Counted from the stretch's first letter, positions 15,156 to 23,515 are shown. The stretch: 43,756 nucleotides of DNA from UBA4736 sp002404015 (GCA_036747295.1 DAIOCN010000021.1:1-43756); one strand, 5' to 3'. The notes: generated by a model not told the origin, from the sequence alone. Program-made: numbers and translations.

Positions 15156-16047
15156 CGGGCAGTCGCAGTCGCGGCTCGGACGGCAGCCGGAGCCTGGCCA
15201 GGATCCAGGCGTAGCTGCCCGCCATCACCAGCAGCATCCCAAGCAAGAACACCTCGCCCGCGACCGTTCGATAGGCCTGCAGGTAAGGCGATCCCAGGCC
15301 GGCCAGTACCACTATGAAAACGACCGGCAAGCTGACGATCAGGGCGGCCGCGCCCCGCGCCTGGACCTGCAGCGCCTCGGCCTCGCGCGTCACCTCGTGG
15401 ATTCCGCTCAGCGACTCCTCCAGTCCCGCGAACAGCGGCGTCAGCTCGCCGCCGCCGGGGCGCTGCAGCTCGATGGCCGCGGCGAGCAGGTCGAACATCG
15501 GCTCGGCGACCCGGGCCCGAGCCCCGATCCAGGCCTCGCGCTGGCGACCCGAAGCGGCCGAGTCGGCGATCGCCGCGAAATCAGCGCGCAGGCGGTCAGG
15601 GCCGCGTACTGCGAGCGCCTGGAGCGCCTGCTGGACACCCACCCCGCCTGTCTCGAGGAGATGGCGCAGCATCCGGACCGCCTCCAGGACCGCGTCCTGC
15701 CTGGCCCGCCGCAGGGCGGCTCGGCGGATCGCGGCGGCTGCGCGGACGGCGGCCGTGCCAGCGCCGAGGCCCACCGCCGCCAGCGCCCACAGTCCCGTGA
15801 GGCCGAGGCTGAGCAGCGCCACCGTCGTGGCCGCGCAGGCCTCGACCAGCACAAAGCGGCGAAGCGTCAGGCCGGGCAACTCGACGCCGGCCACCAGTGC
15901 CACCTCCGCCTCCCAGGCCCTGCGCAGCTTGTCCCGCAAGCCGGTCGGGACCGCTGCTGGAAGGCGCAGCCGGTCGGGGCCGCCGAGGATGAGGATGGCC
16001 CCGCCGACCCCGGCCCCCGCGGCTGCGCCGGCAAGCGCCTCAAGCAC
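15148..16047 (-). CDS. tadB: Tad pilus inner-membrane platform protein TadB (T2SF family)
   Basis: A 299-residue T2SF-domain protein paired with TadC. It has helices at about 5-22, 68-100, 230-255 and 265-285, with the cytoplasmic T2SF domain between ('VLEAVRMLRHLLETGGVGVQ', 'ALQALAVRGPDRL'). It would couple TadA ATPase motion to pilin extraction. Overlaps with tadA (8 bases) and tadC (8 bases) place it firmly in one operon. Confidence 0.88.
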   Translation of the reverse strand: MLEALAGAAAGAGVGGAILILGGPDRLRLPAAVPTGLRDKLRRAWEAEVALVAGVELPGLTLRRFVLVEACAATTVALLSLGLTGLWALAAVGLGAGTAAVRAAAAIRRAALRRARQDAVLEAVRMLRHLLETGGVGVQQALQALAVRGPDRLRADFAAIADSAASGRQREAWIGARARVAEPMFDLLAAAIELQRPGGGELTPLFAGLEESLSGIHEVTREAEALQVQARGAAALIVSLPVVFIVVLAGLGSPYLQAYRTVAGEVFLLGMLLVMAGSYAWILARLRLPSEPRLRLPDA

Positions 16048-17329
16048 CGACCGCTCTCATCAGCTGGTCAACGGCGGCCACACGGGCCAGCTTCGAGCGG
16101 ATGCGATCGGGCAGGGCCGAGGGTGACAGGTGCAGGGTCCAGCCGGCGCCCGGATCCCCGGACATCAACTCCTCCACCACCGGGCGATCACCCTCCAGCC
16201 CGACCACGAATCCGATTGAGCTGAGATACCGGCGTCGCGTGCCCTGCTCGGTCGAACTGCCCAGCTGGAGCACGAGGTCGACGCTCCGGACCACCTCCGC
16301 CAGGATCGCCTCCGGGCGGGGCGCGTGCGGGTTCCTCAGGGCCAGCCGGGCAAGGCGCGGCAGGGTGTCGCGCGGAGTCTCCGAGTGGATCGTGCAGATC
16401 GAGCCTGGGTGTCCTGTGTTCATCGCGTCGAGGAGGTCGAGCGCCTCGCCGCCTCGGACCTCGCCGATCACTATCCGGTCCGGTGACATGCGCAGCGCCT
16501 CGTGGACCAGCATCTCGATGCTGATCGCGCCCTTACCCTCGGGGTTGGCCGCCCGCCCCTCCAGCGAGATGCAGTCCGTAAGCGACTGCCACAGGTGCAG
16601 CTCGGCCTGGTCCTCGATGGTCACCACCCGCTCGTGCTCGGGGATCAAGCCGCAGAGAACGCGCATCACGGTCGTCTTTCCGGCCCCGGTGCCGCCGGCC
16701 ACCAGCACGTTGAGCCGGCCTCGCACGGCGGCCGACAGGAAATCGATGGCGGCCTCCGGCAGGAATCCGACCGCCGCGAGGTCGGCCAGGTCCCCGAAAC
16801 GGCTGGGGGGATGCCGCCGGATGGTGACGCTCATCGGCCGGGCGGGCGGGCTAAGGGCGGCGTGCAGGCGGCTACCGTCGGGCAGGGTGAGGGTGACGGT
16901 CGGGCTGGACCGGTCGAAGCGGGCGCTCCCCAGCGCGTCGGCGTACCAGAGCACGAGCTCGACCAGCGCCGACTCATCGGCGAAGGGCGGCGCGACCCTC
17001 AGGCGCCGCCCCGCCTTCAGCAGGAAGCAGGCCTCTGTCCCATTGAGCCGGACCTCTTCCACCTCGGGGTCGGCGAGGTGCTCCGCCAGCGGGCCGAGGG
17101 GCGTGACAGCCCCGAAGACGCGCCGCCAGAGCTGCTCGCAATCGCCAGGCGCCAGCTCAGAGCCTGGGCGCCGGTGCTCCTCGGTGACGAGCCGGCCGAC
17201 GAGCTGGTAGATCCAGTCCTGGTCGGCCAGCTGCAGCCTGGTCGTCTCCCGACCGGCGACCCGCGCGGCCAGCTCCTCCTCGACCCGGGCCCGAATTCGG
17301 CGTTCGGGCTCCGCAAGGTTCACGGCCAC
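16040..17329 (-). CDS. tadA: Tad pilus ATPase TadA/CpaF
   Basis: A 429-residue secretion ATPase of the VirB11/CpaF group that powers Flp pilus assembly. Walker A is GGTGAGKT at residues 212-219, followed by the Asp box 'VVTIEDQAEL', Walker B 'PDRIVIGEVRGGEALDLLDA' and the His box 'GHPGSICTIHSETP'. All catalytic elements look intact. The N-terminal 100 residues form the usual helical domain ('EVRLNGTEACFLLKAG'). It overlaps the TadZ-like gene by 10 bases. Confidence 0.93.
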   Translation of the reverse strand: MAVNLAEPERRIRARVEEELAARVAGRETTRLQLADQDWIYQLVGRLVTEEHRRPGSELAPGDCEQLWRRVFGAVTPLGPLAEHLADPEVEEVRLNGTEACFLLKAGRRLRVAPPFADESALVELVLWYADALGSARFDRSSPTVTLTLPDGSRLHAALSPPARPMSVTIRRHPPSRFGDLADLAAVGFLPEAAIDFLSAAVRGRLNVLVAGGTGAGKTTVMRVLCGLIPEHERVVTIEDQAELHLWQSLTDCISLEGRAANPEGKGAISIEMLVHEALRMSPDRIVIGEVRGGEALDLLDAMNTGHPGSICTIHSETPRDTLPRLARLALRNPHAPRPEAILAEVVRSVDLVLQLGSSTEQGTRRRYLSSIGFVVGLEGDRPVVEELMSGDPGAGWTLHLSPSALPDRIRSKLARVAAVDQLMRAVGA

Positions 17330-18039
17330 GTCCGGGCCGCCCGGGGGATGTCAGGGTGGACGGTGCGGGCCAGGTCGGAGAAGCCGGAGCGAAAGGCGCG
17401 CGCTCGATGCGCCTGGCGCGGACCGGTCGCCACCGCCCTGCGTTCCAGCAGGCGCGCCATCACCGGCATTCGGTGGCGCTCCACCAGCACGGCCTCCGCT
17501 CCGCGCAGCGTCGACCCGGATATCCGGTTCAAGACCAGCCCTGGCGAGGCGCCGCCGAGCGGCCGGCCGGCCAGCACCGCATCTGCCCTCTCCAGGCCCT
17601 GCCGGTCCGGACTGACGACCCACAGCAGCCAGTCGGCGGCGGCCGCCAGCTGGTGCTGGAGCGGTCCATGCAGGTGGCCCAGGTCGAGGACGATCGCCGA
17701 CCGGCCGTCGAGGGCCGCACTCACCAGCTCGCGGCCCTCCACGCCGGCCGCTCCGCTGGGCTCCAGCTCGAGCAACCGGAGTCGCGGCCCGACGGGGCCT
17801 GAGCTGCGCTCGATCGCCTCCGGGTCCAGCCCACTCAGGCGGGCCGCCCGCGTCAGGAGGCCGGACGCCGCCGCCGCGCCCGCACCGAACATCGAGGCGG
17901 CTCCCCTCGCCTCCGCGTCCGCGTCCACCAGCAGGGTCTCCAGGCCGGCGTCTGCCAACCGGCGGGCCAGGTTGACGGCCACGAACGTGCAGCCGGGGCT
18001 GCCCTTGGCGCTGGCGACGGCCACGACCCGCACCCGCAC
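17320..18039 (-). CDS. tadZ: TadZ/CpaE-like MinD-fold protein with altered P-loop
   Basis: A 239-residue MinD/ParA-fold protein in the place where TadZ/CpaE occurs in Tad operons; that protein localises the pilus machine. The deviant Walker A region reads 'ASAKGSPGCTFVAVNLA'. The signature lysine before the loop is present, but the P-loop lysine of GKT is replaced by cysteine (P-G-C-T). 'LLVDADAEARG' and 'AIVLDLGHL' supply the following strands. Nucleotide hydrolysis is probably weak or absent. It overlaps tadA by 10 bases and follows the CpaB-like gene after one base. Confidence 0.8.
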   Translation of the reverse strand: MRVRVVAVASAKGSPGCTFVAVNLARRLADAGLETLLVDADAEARGAASMFGAGAAAASGLLTRAARLSGLDPEAIERSSGPVGPRLRLLELEPSGAAGVEGRELVSAALDGRSAIVLDLGHLHGPLQHQLAAAADWLLWVVSPDRQGLERADAVLAGRPLGGASPGLVLNRISGSTLRGAEAVLVERHRMPVMARLLERRAVATGPRQAHRARAFRSGFSDLARTVHPDIPRAARTWP

Positions 18040-18040
18040 G

Positions 18041-18673
18041 TCAGTGCCTCAACAGCGCCTGGGCCTGGTCCAGCGATGAAACCGGCGCCTCCTGCCCTGG
18101 CGCGGCATCGCCGGGCGCCGCCACCCCGACCAGGTGGGTGGCGGTCGCCGCGTACACGAACGCCGGCGCATCGTGCGAGCTGACGGCCACCACCACGCCC
18201 CCGGCCGCCGCCGACCGCACAACGACCCCGAAGGCGAACGGCGCCACGGTCAGGCGGTCCGGTGGCCCGGCCACCTCCAGGAGGTCGAGCCGGTCGCCAG
18301 GGCCCAGCGGGGGCAGGTCCCTGAGCGGCAGCCAGACCAGCCGTCGGTCGGCGGAGGTGTCGGCGCCCGTCACGTCCGCTCGCTGGATGAGCTGGCCCGC
18401 GGCGAGCCCGTGGGCGGCCCGGCTGCCGGCCAGCGCCGGCTCCGAGTCGGGCCGGAAGGCAAGCCGCGCACCGCCTCCGAGACGCAGCCGCTCGTGGGTG
18501 AGCGCGTCGGCCGACAGGACGGAGCCCGCCGCGATGTCACGGGCGGCCACAACGTAGTCGGCCGTCGCGGGATCGCCGCGGTCGACGACGAGCAGCGCGC
18601 CGGCGACCAGACCTCCACTCAGGAGCGCCGCCAGCGCCACAAGCCAGCGCCGTACGGCGGACCTGGGTGCCAC
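18041..18673 (-). CDS. cpaB: CpaB/RcpC-like Flp pilus assembly protein (SAF domain)
   Basis: A 210-residue protein with one N-terminal membrane helix (residues about 9-30, 'WLVALAALLSGGLVAGALLV') and a SAF domain ('YVVAARDIAAGSVLSADAL', 'AAHGLAAGQLIQRADV'), the layout of CpaB/RcpC. A second beta domain follows. It heads the Tad operon. I choose the GTG at 18671-18673 because a TAGCAT hexamer (18681-18686) lies 7 bases before it. A TTG 12 codons further upstream would lie upstream of that box. Confidence 0.82.
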   Translation of the reverse strand: MAPRSAVRRWLVALAALLSGGLVAGALLVVDRGDPATADYVVAARDIAAGSVLSADALTHERLRLGGGARLAFRPDSEPALAGSRAAHGLAAGQLIQRADVTGADTSADRRLVWLPLRDLPPLGPGDRLDLLEVAGPPDRLTVAPFAFGVVVRSAAAGGVVVAVSSHDAPAFVYAATATHLVGVAAPGDAAPGQEAPVSSLDQAQALLRH

Positions 18674-18680
18674 GGGGCCG

Positions 18681-18686
18681 ATGCTA
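18681..18686 (-). promoter_or_regulatory. -10-like box for the Tad operon
   Basis: TAGCAT on the minus strand ends 7 bases before the GTG start of the CpaB-like gene. No ribosome-binding site is seen, so the pilus operon may be transcribed as a leaderless mRNA. Confidence 0.45.
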
Positions 18687-18741
18687 GGGCTGCTCCGGAG
18701 CCCCGCCAACAGTGCCTGTTAAGGGCGCCTCTCCGCCACCG

Positions 18742-18764
18742 CTTGTAAAGAATAGGTTTACAAG
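18742..18764. promoter_or_regulatory. Inverted repeat, candidate operator between the Tad operon and the divergent gene
   Basis: CTTGTAAA (18742-18749) and TTTACAAG (18757-18764) form a perfect 8-base inverted repeat with a 7-base spacer. It is strikingly AT-rich against its surroundings and sits in the only real gap (118 bases) of this section, 56 bases upstream of the TAGCAT box of the Tad operon and 16 bases before the TAACCT box of the plus-strand gene. It fits a dimeric repressor or activator site serving both directions. No T tract follows, so a terminator is less likely. Confidence 0.5.
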
Positions 18765-18779
18765 GCGAGGTCGAATCCA

Positions 18780-18785
18780 TAACCT
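18780..18785 (+). promoter_or_regulatory. -10-like box for the hypothetical gene at 18792
   Basis: TAACCT, 6 bases before the ATG, with no Shine-Dalgarno sequence. Confidence 0.35.
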
Positions 18786-18791
18786 GCGACG

Positions 18792-19406
18792 ATGAACATC
18801 AGCCCCGAGCTCGACCACGACCTGGAGTCGTCAGAGCGCCGAAGGCGACAGCTGCTGGCCGAGTCCGACCAGGTGCTCGAGGCCGTCGAGGAGCTCAACC
18901 TGGCCGACCGCCGCGAGGTGCCGCGGGCACTCCAGCTGGCGGTCGTCGAGCTGCAGAGGCGGCTGGGGCGCCCCGACCCCGGCCACCTGGCGACCGTGCA
19001 GGCCGCCCACCACCTGGTGTTCGCCGTCCAGCAGCGGCTGATGGCCGCCAACCCCAAGAACCCCCACCCGCGGCCGCACCTGGGGCGCCAGGGCGGGCAG
19101 CCGCAGTTCGCCGCCACCCCGGGCGGAGCCTGGAAGTTCCTGACGCTGCCGCCCCGACCCACCGGTACGACCGAGGAGCAGTGGCTGGACATGCTCCAGG
19201 ACACGGTCGACCGGGCCTGTGACCGCTGGGCCTACGCCCAGCACCAGGCTCTCCGCGCGGCCCGCGAGCGCCGGCCCGTCGAGCCCGCGCTGGCGCTGGC
19301 GAGGGCGGCCTGGGCGAACTACTGGGAACTGCGCTGCGAGGCGGAGCGGCTGGGTGTCAGGCGTCCGGGACGGCGACGAGCAGAGCTCGCAGCTCGGCGG
19401 CGGTGA
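18792..19406 (+). CDS. Hypothetical protein, helical, function unknown
   Basis: A 204-residue soluble protein that I do not recognise. Residues 1-90 are strongly helical and charged ('ELDHDLESSERRRRQLLAES', 'REVPRALQLAVVELQRRLG'), and a proline-rich linker follows at about 90-125. A second helical part contains 'EEQWLDMLQDTVDRACDRWA'. The C-terminus is arginine-rich ('RRPGRRRAELAARRR'), which could contact nucleic acid. It is divergent from the Tad operon across a candidate operator, so it may be linked in regulation. Its last 50 bases overlap a convergent small gene. Confidence 0.6.
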   Translation: MNISPELDHDLESSERRRRQLLAESDQVLEAVEELNLADRREVPRALQLAVVELQRRLGRPDPGHLATVQAAHHLVFAVQQRLMAANPKNPHPRPHLGRQGGQPQFAATPGGAWKFLTLPPRPTGTTEEQWLDMLQDTVDRACDRWAYAQHQALRAARERRPVEPALALARAAWANYWELRCEAERLGVRRPGRRRAELAARRR

Positions 19407-19596
19407 CCGCCAGCCCGTCCGGCTGCTCCATCCTGGCCGCGACCGCCTCGAGGAACGCGGCCAGCCCGCGGTCGTCGAGTGTCAGCGCCTCCTGTATGAC
19501 CTCGGCGGCGGCGTCGGCCTCGCCCGGTGCCAGGACCCGCGACAGCATCCCCGCGAACTCGGGTGGAAGGACCGGCTGATCGGCGCCGGCGGGCAT
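19357..19596 (-). CDS. Small hypothetical protein
   Basis: A 79-residue acidic, helical protein ('PPEFAGMLSRVLAPGEADAA', 'LTLDDRGLAAFLEAVAARM'), unrecognised. Support for it being real comes from a TATAGA box (19606-19611, minus strand) 9 bases before its ATG, in the same symmetrical promoter that serves the acyl-CoA synthetase, and from amino-acid make-up unlike the arginine-rich shadow frames. It overlaps the 3' end of the convergent hypothetical gene by 50 bases, which lowers confidence. Confidence 0.45.
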   Translation of the reverse strand: MPAGADQPVLPPEFAGMLSRVLAPGEADAAAEVIQEALTLDDRGLAAFLEAVAARMEQPDGLAVTAAELRALLVAVPDA

Positions 19597-19605
19597 CGGG
19601 GGAGT

Positions 19606-19613
19606 CTATAGAA
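19606..19613. promoter_or_regulatory. Palindromic shared -10 element, TCTATAGA
   Basis: TCTATAGA is its own reverse complement. Read rightward, TATAGA (19607-19612) is 9 bases before the GTG of the acyl-CoA synthetase gene. Read leftward, TATAGA is 9 bases before the ATG of the small gene at 19596. One element thus appears to serve two divergent, leaderless transcripts. Confidence 0.5.
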
Positions 19614-19621
19614 TCGATCCC

Positions 19622-21577
19622 GTGCAGCCGGTCGTGGTCGGCGACGTGATCTGGGAGCCGACTGCCGAGGTGATCGAGCGCAGCCGCCTCAAGCGCTTCA
19701 TGGACCGGCACGGGATCGCGGACTTCAATGAGCTGATCGAGCGCTCGACCAGCGACATCGAGTGGTTCTGGGACGCCGCCGTCCACGACCTGGGCATCCA
19801 CTTCTATAAGGGTTACGACCGGGTGGTCGACCTCTCCCAGGGCATCCAGTTCCCGACCTGGTTTCCCGGCTCCAAGCTCAACATCGTGGCCACCTGCCTG
19901 GACAAGTGGATGCACGACCCCGAGATAGCCGCCAAGACCGCGATCATCTGGGAAGGCGAGCCGGGCGACGTCCGCAAGCTCACCTATCGGGAGCTCCACG
20001 ACGAGGTCAACCGCTTCGCGTCGGCCCTCGACAAGCTGGGGATCGAGCCTGGCGATCGGGTCGGGATCTTCATGCCGATGACACCCGAGGTGGCGATTGC
20101 AGTCCTGGCCTGCGCCAAGATCGGCGCCATCTTCATCCCGCTCTTCTCGGGTTACGGGGCCGACGCCATCGCCGGCCGACTCCAGGACGGAGAGGCCAAG
20201 GCGCTGATCTGCGCCGACGGCTTCTACCGGCGCGGCCAAGTGGTCGAGATGAAGGAGATGGCCGACCGGGCCCTCCTCCAGTGTCCCAGCGTCAAACACC
20301 TGGTGATGCACCGCCGGATCTGCCGCGAGGTGCCCTGGCAGGTCGGCCGCGACCACCTCTGGGAGGTCCTGGTCGAAGACCACGGCACGGACCTGCCGAC
20401 CGCCCGGCTCGATCCCGAGACCCCGCTCATGGTCATCTACACCAGCGGCACGACCGGCAAGCCGAAGGGCGCGCTGCACGTCCACGGCGGCTTCCCGATC
20501 AAGACCGCGCAGGACATGGCCCACGGCTTCGACATGCAGGCCGACGACACCATGTTCTGGTTCACCGACATCGGTTGGATGATGGGTCCCTGGCTGGTCT
20601 TCGGGACGCTGATCCTGGGCGGCACCATGGTCCTCTACGAGGGCACCCCGGACACCCCCGGCCCGGACCGGCTGTGGCGGATGGTGGAAGACCATAAGGT
20701 CACGATCCTGGGCGTCTCCCCCACCCTGGTCCGCGGCCTGATGGCGCACGGCGAAGATCCGCCTCGCGCCCACGACCTCTCCTCGCTGCGCGTCATCGGG
20801 GGCACCGGCGAGCCCTGGAACCCGGAGCCCTTCAAGTGGTTCTTCAACGTCATCGGTGGCGGCCGGCTGCCCGTCATCAACTACACGGGCGGCACTGAGA
20901 TCTCGGGCGGCATCCTCTGTGGCAACGTGCTCGCCCCGCTGCGGCCCTGCTCCTTTGCCGGCCCGCTGCCGGGCATGGCGGCCGACGTCCTGAACGACCA
21001 GGGCCAGAGCGTCCGCAACGAGGTCGGCGAGCTGGCGATCCGCCAGCCCTGGCCGGGCATGACGCGCGGCTTCTGGAAGAACCGCGAGCGCTACCTGGAA
21101 GCCTACTGGTCGCGCTTCCCGGATGTCTGGGTGCACGGCGACTGGGCCTACGTCGCCGAGGACGGCCTCTGGTATGTGCTGGGCCGTTCGGACGACACCA
21201 TCAAGGTCGCCGGCAAGCGCCTGGGGCCGGCGGAGGTGGAGTCCGTCCTGGGCGCCGACAGCGCCGTGGCCGAGTCGGCTGCCGTCGGCGTGCCGGACGA
21301 GCTGAAGGGCGAGGCCCTGGTCTGCTTCGTCGTCCTGCGAGCCGGGCAGGAGCCCAGCCCGGAGCTGGCGGAGCATCTCAAAGACCGGGTGGCCGAAGCC
21401 CTCGGCAAGCCGCTGCGACCAAAGACGGTCAAGTTCGTGGGCGACCTGCCCAAGACCCGCAACGCCAAGATCCTGCGCCGGGTCGTCAAGGCCGTCTACC
21501 TGGGCCTGGAGCCGGGCGACCTCTCCGCCCTGGAGAACCCGGCGGCGCTCGACGCGATCGGCGCCAGCCGTGGCTAG
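19622..21577 (+). CDS. Acetyl/propionyl-CoA synthetase-like AMP-forming acyl-CoA ligase
   Basis: A 651-residue ANL-family ligase with the full length of acetyl-CoA synthetases. It activates a short carboxylic acid to the acyl-AMP and then the acyl-CoA. The phosphate-binding loop is 'YTSGTTGKPKGALHVHGG', the A5 motif is 'NYTGGTEISGG', A7/A8 read 'WVHGDWAYVAEDG' and 'YVLGRSDDTIKVAGKRLGP', and the catalytic A10 lysine is in 'LPKTRNAKILRRVVK'. The N-terminal ACAS region is present. The GTG start has the shared TATAGA box 9 bases upstream. It overlaps the SDR gene by 8 bases. Confidence 0.9.
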   Translation: MQPVVVGDVIWEPTAEVIERSRLKRFMDRHGIADFNELIERSTSDIEWFWDAAVHDLGIHFYKGYDRVVDLSQGIQFPTWFPGSKLNIVATCLDKWMHDPEIAAKTAIIWEGEPGDVRKLTYRELHDEVNRFASALDKLGIEPGDRVGIFMPMTPEVAIAVLACAKIGAIFIPLFSGYGADAIAGRLQDGEAKALICADGFYRRGQVVEMKEMADRALLQCPSVKHLVMHRRICREVPWQVGRDHLWEVLVEDHGTDLPTARLDPETPLMVIYTSGTTGKPKGALHVHGGFPIKTAQDMAHGFDMQADDTMFWFTDIGWMMGPWLVFGTLILGGTMVLYEGTPDTPGPDRLWRMVEDHKVTILGVSPTLVRGLMAHGEDPPRAHDLSSLRVIGGTGEPWNPEPFKWFFNVIGGGRLPVINYTGGTEISGGILCGNVLAPLRPCSFAGPLPGMAADVLNDQGQSVRNEVGELAIRQPWPGMTRGFWKNRERYLEAYWSRFPDVWVHGDWAYVAEDGLWYVLGRSDDTIKVAGKRLGPAEVESVLGADSAVAESAAVGVPDELKGEALVCFVVLRAGQEPSPELAEHLKDRVAEALGKPLRPKTVKFVGDLPKTRNAKILRRVVKAVYLGLEPGDLSALENPAALDAIGASRG

Positions 21578-22328
21578 CCCCGACCCCTTCTCGCTCGACG
21601 GCCGCGTCGCGATCGTCACCGGCGCCTCCAGCGGGCTGGGCGCCCAGTTCGCCCGGGCTCTGAAGGGGGCCGGGGCCGAGGTCGTGATCGCGGCCCGTCG
21701 GCGGGATCGGCTGGAAGCGCTCGCCGACGACCTGGGGGCTTTGGCCGTCCAATGCGACGTCCTCGTGGCGGACGACCGCGAGCACCTGCTGGAGAAGGCG
21801 CTGAAGCTGAGCGGAAGGCTGGACGTGCTCGTCAACAACGCGGGCATCTCGAACAGCCAGCCCGCCGAAGAGGAGCCGGTCGACGTCTTCCGCCAGGTCA
21901 TCGAGGTCAACCTGGTGGCACAGTTCGCGCTGGCCCAGCTGGCCGGCCGCCAGATGCTGAAGCAGGGCTCCGGGTCGATCGTGAACGTCGCCTCCGTGCT
22001 GGGTCTGACCGCCGTCGGCCAGATCCCCGAGGCCGCCTACGTCTCCAGCAAGCACGGCGTAGTCGGCATGACCAGAGAGCTGGCGGCGCAGTGGGCCCGG
22101 CGGGGCGTCCGGGTCAACGCGATCGCGCCGGGCTGGTTCGAATCGGAGATGACCGCGGCGATGTTCGCCGACGAGCGCTCGATGAAATGGGTCCAGCGCA
22201 AGACCCCGATGGGCCGCGCGGGCCAGGAGGGGGAGCTGAACGGGGCTCTGCTCTTCCTCGCCAGCGACGCCTCCAGCTATGTGACCGGCCAGGCGATCGC
22301 CGTCGATGGAGGCATCACTGCCGTCTAG
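21570..22328 (+). CDS. SDR family NAD(P)-dependent oxidoreductase
   Basis: A 252-residue classical short-chain dehydrogenase. The cofactor motif is 'TGASSGLGAQ', followed by 'NNAGIS', the catalytic serine in 'IVNVASVLG' and the YxxxK catalytic pair in 'AAYVSSKHGVVGM'. The C-terminus 'YVTGQAIAVDGGITAV' is standard. The polar substrate is unknown. The gene overlaps the acyl-CoA synthetase by 8 bases and the MFS gene by 23, so the three form one operon, perhaps for uptake and oxidation of a small acid or its ester (inference). Confidence 0.9.
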   Translation: MASPDPFSLDGRVAIVTGASSGLGAQFARALKGAGAEVVIAARRRDRLEALADDLGALAVQCDVLVADDREHLLEKALKLSGRLDVLVNNAGISNSQPAEEEPVDVFRQVIEVNLVAQFALAQLAGRQMLKQGSGSIVNVASVLGLTAVGQIPEAAYVSSKHGVVGMTRELAAQWARRGVRVNAIAPGWFESEMTAAMFADERSMKWVQRKTPMGRAGQEGELNGALLFLASDASSYVTGQAIAVDGGITAV

Positions 22329-23505
22329 GCGGCGCGACTGGCTGCACCTCGGCCTGCTCTTCCTGGGCGGATTCGACCTCAGGGTGACGATCCTCGCGAT
22401 CCCGCCGGTGATACCCGCCATCCACCACGACCTCCGCCTCGACGAGAAGTCGGTCGCCGCCCTGGGCAGCCTACCGGTGCTGCTGCTGGCGCTGTTCGCG
22501 GTGCCCGGCTCGCTGCTCATCGCCCGCCTGGGCCCCCGCCGGGCCCTGCTCAGCGGCCTGGTCCTGATGGCCGCGGCGGGCGCCCTGCGCGGCATCGGGC
22601 CGGCGCAGTTTGTCCTGTTCTCCATGACCGTCCTGATGGGCGTGGCGGTGGCGGTCACCCAGCCCACCTTCCCGAGCCTGGTGCGCGACTGGTTTCCGGC
22701 CCGGATCGGCCTGGCGACCGGCGTCTACGCGCTCGGCCTGCTGGTCGGCGAGAGCGTCCCGGCCTCCCTCACCATCCCCTTCGTACTGCCTCTGACCGGG
22801 AACAGCTGGGAGCTGAGCCTGGCCTTCTGGTCGCTGCCCGTTGTGGCCGGCGCGGCGCTGCTGCTGGCCTTCACGCGCCAGAGCCGTCCTCACGTCGACC
22901 TGCCGCCGACTCGCTGGTGGCCGGACTGGCGGAGCCTCCGCACCTGGCAGATCGGGCTGATCATGGGCTGCGCCTCGGCCATCTACTTCGGCCTGAACGC
23001 ATTCCTGCCCGACTTCCTCAGGGCCACCGGCCGGGCTTCCCTGACCGGAGCCGGCCTGGCCGCGCTCAACACCTTCCAGATCCCGGCCTCGCTGCTGATG
23101 GCCGTCCTCGCGCACCGCCTGATCGGGCGCCGCGGGCCCTTCATTGTCACCGGGGCCCTGAACCTGGGCGGGCTTCTCGGGCTGGTGCTGGCGCCAGGGT
23201 ACTGGCCGGTGGTGTTCGCCGGCGTCATCGGCTTCTCGACAGCGCTGCCGCTCGTGCTGACCCTGTCGCTGCCCCCGCTGCTCTCGGCTCCCGGCGACGT
23301 GCACCGCCTCAGCGCCGCCATCTTCACCATCCAGTACATGCTCGCCTTCCTGGCACCGCTGGCTGCCGGATCGGTCTGGGACGCCACGGGCAGCGCGGTG
23401 GTCGGCGTGGGCCTGCTGGCGGCCATCGCGCTGCTCATGAGCCTCCTGGCGGTCACGCTGCGGCTGCCCAGGTTGCAACGGGTCCCGGCGCAAGCGCATC
23501 TGTAA
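22306..23505 (+). CDS. MFS transporter (CynX/NimT-like)
   Basis: A 399-residue major facilitator with twelve predicted membrane helices. The loop 2-3 motif is present in weak form ('LLIARLGPRRALLSGLVLM'), helix 4 has 'MGVAVAVTQPTFPSLVRDWF', and the second half opens with 'QIGLIMGCASAIYFGLNAFL'. The pattern is close to the cyanate/nitroimidazole transporter group. The substrate is unknown. The ATG lies inside the end of the SDR gene and gives a short basic N-terminus ('LPSRRRDW') before helix 1. Confidence 0.87.
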   Translation: MEASLPSRRRDWLHLGLLFLGGFDLRVTILAIPPVIPAIHHDLRLDEKSVAALGSLPVLLLALFAVPGSLLIARLGPRRALLSGLVLMAAAGALRGIGPAQFVLFSMTVLMGVAVAVTQPTFPSLVRDWFPARIGLATGVYALGLLVGESVPASLTIPFVLPLTGNSWELSLAFWSLPVVAGAALLLAFTRQSRPHVDLPPTRWWPDWRSLRTWQIGLIMGCASAIYFGLNAFLPDFLRATGRASLTGAGLAALNTFQIPASLLMAVLAHRLIGRRGPFIVTGALNLGGLLGLVLAPGYWPVVFAGVIGFSTALPLVLTLSLPPLLSAPGDVHRLSAAIFTIQYMLAFLAPLAAGSVWDATGSAVVGVGLLAAIALLMSLLAVTLRLPRLQRVPAQAHL

Positions 23506-23515
23506 GGCGCCCACT

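Noticed and set aside
19319..21910. Very long minus-strand open frame (863 codons)
   Set aside because: It is antisense to the acyl-CoA synthetase and arises from the high-GC codon bias; it has no recognisable domain.
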